DNA from: Fictibacillus terranigra | GTDB lineage: Bacteria > Bacillota > Bacilli > Bacillales > Fictibacillaceae | Direction: 5' to 3' | Assembly: GCF_030412265.1 (NCBI RefSeq) | Contig: NZ_JAUHLN010000001.1 | Span: 992,001-1,056,000, forward strand | Length of the DNA stretch: 64,000 bases | Part shown: piece by piece, positions 60,488 through 64,000 of the stretch | How positions within the stretch are numbered: the first letter of the stretch is position 1 | Layout: each line of letters starts with the position of its first letter | The notes under the pieces: model-generated | The model's database searches: none | Seen by the model: the letters and a program-made list of their open reading frames with translations, nothing else | Told to the model about the DNA's origin: nothing | Translations under genes and position numbers: made by a program

Positions 60488-61167
60488 GAGAAGCAAAGAT
60501 TGTAGCTGTTTTTCTTGCGGCGGGCAAGAGCGAGAGGATGGGTTTCCCGAAGCTGTGGCTTCAGTTAGGCACGGAATGTCTGGGAAACTGGGCGTTCCGG
60601 GCAGCTGTTCAATCGTTGATCGACCATACTATTGTAGTGACGAGAGAGGATGATCGCCTCGACTGGATGGACTGCTCATTCCATAAAAGTCCTTATCACC
60701 GAAAATGGAGTCAGCTGACATGTAAAGATTCAGTACAGGGACAGTCTTCTTCTCTTGTTGCCGGGATAAAAAAAGCAGAAGAGCTTTTACCCGACGGAAT
60801 CATCGTACTTCTTGCGGACCAGCCTTTTATTACGAAAGAAATGATCAATGAACTGATCGTTTACTTTAACAAAGAATCCCCATTGGCGTTTGTGGCAGCA
60901 TGCCATCAAAAACGAATGAGGCCACCGGTGGTTTTTTCAAGGCACCTGGCAGCACAGGTGAAAGGAATATCCGGAGACCATGGTGCACGCCATATCTTTA
61001 GAACTAATAAATATTTAAATGGCAAGATCGTTCATTACAGTAACCCTGCTCTTTTTTCAGATGTTGATACTCAAGAAGATTACAAGGAGGTCAAAGAACA
61101 GATGCGGGGGGAGGATAGCCGTGGACTACATTGGAAAAAGTGTAATCCGGCAAGAAGCCTGGGATAA
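60484..61167 (+). CDS. pucB: Molybdenum cofactor nucleotidyltransferase PucB (MocA type)
   Basis: 227 residues. NTP-binding VFLAAGKSERMGFPKLWLQLG, SVQGQSSSLVAGIK, LLADQPFITKEMINELI and RMRPPVVFSRH, GDHGARHIF: the MocA/PucB cytidylyl- or nucleotidyl-transferase family, making the dinucleotide form of Moco for XDH. Start overlaps pucA; its 3' end overlaps pucD by 47 bases, so the operon is tightly packed. Confidence 0.92.
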   Translation: MREAKIVAVFLAAGKSERMGFPKLWLQLGTECLGNWAFRAAVQSLIDHTIVVTREDDRLDWMDCSFHKSPYHRKWSQLTCKDSVQGQSSSLVAGIKKAEELLPDGIIVLLADQPFITKEMINELIVYFNKESPLAFVAACHQKRMRPPVVFSRHLAAQVKGISGDHGARHIFRTNKYLNGKIVHYSNPALFSDVDTQEDYKEVKEQMRGEDSRGLHWKKCNPARSLG

Positions 61168-63457
61168 AGTGTCAGGCAAGGCAAAATATACGGCGGATGA
61201 CTCTTCGCCAGGTATTCTCCATGCCAAATTGGTCGTCAGCCCTTATGCCCACGCCCGAATCAAGAGCATTAAAACAGAAAAGGCGTCTCATGTATTTGGT
61301 GTGCGGGCCGTTCTTGCCGGGGAGCGTTTTCCGCTTACAGGTGAAGAAATTCGTGACCGTCCGCCTTTGGCAACCGAAAGAGTAAGGTATCACGGCGAGG
61401 CAGTTGCACTTGTTGTAGCTGATACGCCTCATCTGGCTAAAAAGGCTGCGGATCTGATTGAAATCGAATATGAACCATTGCCCGTTGTCAATAATCCGAC
61501 AGAAGCTTTGAAAAAGGACGCTCCCCTCGTACACGAACAATTAGGGACCTATCAAAAAGAAGAAAGAGTATACCCGGTGCCTGGCACCAATATCGCAAAC
61601 CAGACAAAGATCCGGAAAGGAAATATGGAGAAAGGGTGGGCAGAAAGTGAAGTAACAGTGGAAGAATACTTTTCGTTTTCACCCTCTGATCATGCGGCCA
61701 TGGAAACAAGGTGTTCTATGTGTGAGATTCGATCGAACGGGGACGTCGTCATCACGTCTTCTTCCCAGGCTCCTTTTATGATCAAACGGCTGATTCATGA
61801 GTACTTTGAGGTTGATATAGGGAAAGTAATCGTGGAAACTCCGTTTGTAGGAGGCGGTTACGGCGGCAAAGCCTCCATCCAGCTTGAACTGCTCGCCTAT
61901 TTGGCATGCAAAGCGGCAGGCGGGAGAAAGGTAAAGCTGCTTAACAGCCGTGAGGAGGATATACTCACTTCACCAGTCCATATCGGACTGGATGCCAGAG
62001 TGAGATTAGGAAGCACGGAGGAGGGTGAGATCAAAGCCGCCGAGCTTCTTTTCCTATTTGATGGGGGAGCCTATTCCGACAAAGCGGCAGATCTCAGCAA
62101 GGCTGCAGCAGCAGACTGCACGGGCCCTTATGATATCGATAACGTCTGGTGCAATTCACTTTGCATGTATACAAACCATCCATATGCGGCGCCTTTCAGA
62201 GGCTTCAGTCATTCCGAGCTTCTGTTTGCAATCGAACGGACAATGGATTCTTTAGCTGAAAAACTTGGCATGGACCGGCTCCTTCTTCGATATAAAAATG
62301 CGATTAAACCGGGGGACACTACACCAACGCAAGTGCCCTTGAACAAGAGCAATGTGGGGAACCTTCCAGCATGCATCCGCCGTTTGAAAGAAATCATTGA
62401 TTGGGATGAAGGGGTTGCCAAAGACATCGGCAATAACAAAATCCGTGCAAAAGGCGTGAGCTGCATCTGGAAAACCTCCACCATCGAATCAGATGCCGGA
62501 TCTGGTGTTATTTTAACCTTTAACCCTGATGGCAGCATCAATTTAATGTCTGGAATTATTGAGATCGGTACCGGAACAAAAACGGTGCTGGCACAAATTC
62601 TGGCAGAACGGATGAAGATGGAAATCAGCCAGATCCATGTTCAGATGGAAGTGAATACCCAAAGCACCCCCGAACACTGGAAAACCGTAGCCAGCCGGGG
62701 TACTTTTTTAGCGGGAAGGGCAGTCCTGGAAGCGGCAGAGGATGTAATCCGGCAGCTGAAAAACATCGCGTCCTGTGTGTTGCGGGCAAAAGCATCAGAT
62801 CTGACGGTAGCATTTGGCAAGGTGTTTTTACGGGACGATCCAAGCATCGGAATCGATGTGAAGGATATTGCCTACGGATATACGTTCCCTAACGGCAATG
62901 CGATCGGCGGCCAGATTATTGGAAGGGGCCATTACAATCTTCGGCACCTAACCCATATGAATAAAGAAACAGGCGCAGGAAAACCGGGGCCGGAATGGTC
63001 TGTAGGCGCTCAGGCGGTCGAGGTTGAATTTGATAAAAGAGATTTGACGTACCGGATCATCCGGGCGGTTTCCGTTGTCGATATTGGGACCGTCTTGAAC
63101 GAAATGGCCGCTAAGGGCCAGGTGATGGGGGCGATGAGCATGGGTCTTTCATTTGGCAGCAGGGAAACCTTTAAATTCGATGAGTTCGGCAGAGTCATGA
63201 ACTCACAGCTCAGAACGTACAGGCCGATCCGATATAGTGAACATCCGGATTATGTTGTTGACTTTGTCGTTACCCCACAGGTTGATGCTGCGTATGGCGC
63301 AAGAGGAGCAGGTGAGCATGGAATCCTGGGCATGCCCGCGGCTCTTGGAAACGCGCTTTCCATCGCTGCTGGTGTAAAGTTAAACGAACTCCCGCTTACT
63401 CCTGAGCTGATATGGAGAGTTAAGAAAAAAGAAGGATTCAGCGATGCTTTCATTTGA
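61121..63457 (+). CDS. pucD: Xanthine dehydrogenase molybdenum-binding subunit PucD
   Basis: 778 residues from the GTG at 61121 (GGGGGAGG, 8-base gap), an internal start in pucB. Moco subunit: GKAKYTADDSSPGILHAKLVVSPYAHARI, Moco-contact VGGGYGGKASIQLE, PYAAPFRGFSHSE, GIIEIGTGTKTVLAQI and the C-terminal GARGAGEHGILGMPAA holding the catalytic Glu (AGEHG). Hydroxylates hypoxanthine/xanthine. It carries one copy of the GGTGCC repeat (61575-61587) encoding PVPGT. Order here is D before C, unlike pucABCDE of B. subtilis. Confidence 0.92.
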   Translation: MDYIGKSVIRQEAWDKVSGKAKYTADDSSPGILHAKLVVSPYAHARIKSIKTEKASHVFGVRAVLAGERFPLTGEEIRDRPPLATERVRYHGEAVALVVADTPHLAKKAADLIEIEYEPLPVVNNPTEALKKDAPLVHEQLGTYQKEERVYPVPGTNIANQTKIRKGNMEKGWAESEVTVEEYFSFSPSDHAAMETRCSMCEIRSNGDVVITSSSQAPFMIKRLIHEYFEVDIGKVIVETPFVGGGYGGKASIQLELLAYLACKAAGGRKVKLLNSREEDILTSPVHIGLDARVRLGSTEEGEIKAAELLFLFDGGAYSDKAADLSKAAAADCTGPYDIDNVWCNSLCMYTNHPYAAPFRGFSHSELLFAIERTMDSLAEKLGMDRLLLRYKNAIKPGDTTPTQVPLNKSNVGNLPACIRRLKEIIDWDEGVAKDIGNNKIRAKGVSCIWKTSTIESDAGSGVILTFNPDGSINLMSGIIEIGTGTKTVLAQILAERMKMEISQIHVQMEVNTQSTPEHWKTVASRGTFLAGRAVLEAAEDVIRQLKNIASCVLRAKASDLTVAFGKVFLRDDPSIGIDVKDIAYGYTFPNGNAIGGQIIGRGHYNLRHLTHMNKETGAGKPGPEWSVGAQAVEVEFDKRDLTYRIIRAVSVVDIGTVLNEMAAKGQVMGAMSMGLSFGSRETFKFDEFGRVMNSQLRTYRPIRYSEHPDYVVDFVVTPQVDAAYGARGAGEHGILGMPAALGNALSIAAGVKLNELPLTPELIWRVKKKEGFSDAFI
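61575..61587. repeat. GGTGCC palindromic repeat, copy D, within pucD
   Basis: GGTGCCTGGCACC, identical to the intergenic copies, here in frame and read as PVPGT in a surface-like stretch between conserved domains. Confidence 0.75.
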
Positions 63458-64000
63458 CTTTGATTACTATCAGCCGAAAAGCATAGAGGAAGCTGTCCAG
63501 CTTTATCATGCCTTGGACCGGGAAGAGAAGCATCCTCTCTACTACTCCGGCGGAACAGAGATCATTACACTGGGGCGATTGGATCTTGTGTATACGAATG
63601 CAGTTATTGACATCAAAGCGATTCCGGAATGTGAGGTACTGGGAACTCAGGAAGGTTATTTTGTCACCGGTTCCGGTCTTACTCTGACAGCAATAGAGGA
63701 GAATAATGGATTTCCGCTTCTCAGCAAAGCAGCAAGCGGCGTAGCTGATCATACGGCTCGAAATAAAATTACGGTTGGTGGGAACATTTGCGGGCAGATC
63801 TTTTATCGTGAAGCGGTGCTGCCCTTTCTATTAACAGACAGCAAAATTGTGGCTGCTGGCATGAATGGCGTCAGGACAGAGCATATCATGAGTCTTTTCA
63901 ATAAGACGCTAAGACTGAAAAAAGGGGAGCTGCTTGTTCAGCTTCAGACAGAGAAGCGCTATTTAAACGTTCCTTATCGCTGTGTGAAAAAGCGGCCGCA
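63444..64000 (+). CDS. pucC: Xanthine dehydrogenase FAD-binding subunit PucC, 3' truncated by window
   Basis: 185 codons to the window end. MLSFDFDYYQPKSIEEAVQL then YYSGGTEIITLGRLDLV (FAD pyrophosphate-binding GGT motif), VIDIKAIPE, and ARNKITVGGNICGQ match the CO-dehydrogenase/XDH medium (FAD) subunit. Stretch 100-185 continues the domain. AAGGA is 7 bases before the ATG, which overlaps the end of pucD by 14 bases. A [2Fe-2S] subunit is expected just beyond the window. Confidence 0.92.
   Translation, partial: MLSFDFDYYQPKSIEEAVQLYHALDREEKHPLYYSGGTEIITLGRLDLVYTNAVIDIKAIPECEVLGTQEGYFVTGSGLTLTAIEENNGFPLLSKAASGVADHTARNKITVGGNICGQIFYREAVLPFLLTDSKIVAAGMNGVRTEHIMSLFNKTLRLKKGELLVQLQTEKRYLNVPYRCVKKRP

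Noticed and set aside
1-64000. rRNA, tRNA, IS elements, replication origin
   Set aside because: No cloverleaf or rRNA-like stretch, transposase motif or DnaA-box cluster was noticed by eye; a tRNAscan/Infernal run was not possible.

Overview
The window reads as chromosome of an endospore-forming Bacillaceae (Bacillus/Fictibacillus type). It carries strong Shine-Dalgarno sequences, frequent GTG/TTG starts and dense intrinsic terminators. It also carries spore-coat genes (cotB, cotG-like, cotH, cotD, yjcZ types), a sporulation-type kinase, and Bacillus-specific blocks such as bioY-yuiH, yugI-yuzA-yugK-pgi-yugN-yugO and sinI-sinR/tasA-sipW-tapA. I cannot assign the species from the sequence alone. 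No rRNA, tRNA, prophage, IS element or CRISPR array was seen.

Layout. 1-9 kb: leucyl aminopeptidase (cut by the window edge), a CDF zinc exporter, an intact TetR gene followed by two decayed genes, BirA-controlled bioY and divergent yuiH, a decayed spo0E-like gene, a serine hydrolase, small proteins and a CapA-like protein. 9-14 kb: a biofilm-matrix locus with SinR-type boxes, tapA-sipW-tasA, an LPXTG TasA-like protein with its sortase, and sinI-sinR. A c-di-GMP-I (GEMM-I) riboswitch lies in the sinI leader, with an anti-Shine-Dalgarno segment able to pair with the sinI ribosome site. This is the most interesting feature of the window. 14-25 kb: kynurenine catabolism (kynU-kynB), ypgR, a fumarase/aspartase, then yugI-yuzA-ADH-pgi-yugN. 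25-31 kb: yugO K+ channel, cotB/cotG-like/cotH, and rsgI with a sigma-I gene that lacks the core-binding half. 31-47 kb: serine hydrolase, a 21-bp tandem repeat, MerR, DeoR-HAD operon, YitT, CotD, a Mistic (mstX) homologue far from yugO, polysaccharide deacetylase, a large Ser/Arg repeat coat-like protein, a PAS kinase, cytochrome c551 and a GH18 lipoprotein. 47-54 kb: LacI regulator, debranching-type glucosidase and a sugar ABC importer without ATPase. 54-64 kb: two luciferase-like monooxygenases, PerR-box katA with a PerR-like gene, a short Spo0M-like gene, and the pucA-pucB-pucD-pucC xanthine dehydrogenase operon running off the right edge.

How parts fit. SinI antagonises SinR, SinR represses tapA-sipW-tasA through the GTTCTTT-type boxes, SipW processes TasA/TapA, and the LPXTG relative is probably wall-anchored by the adjacent sortase. 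The riboswitch and a Spo0A-like box would couple c-di-GMP and Spo0A~P to this circuit. CotH (kinase) sits beside Ser-rich CotB/CotG-type substrates. Several operators could be read directly: BirA, PerR, cre, LacI, MerR and DeoR sites. A palindromic GGTGCC-family repeat recurs at four loci, once inside a coding sequence.
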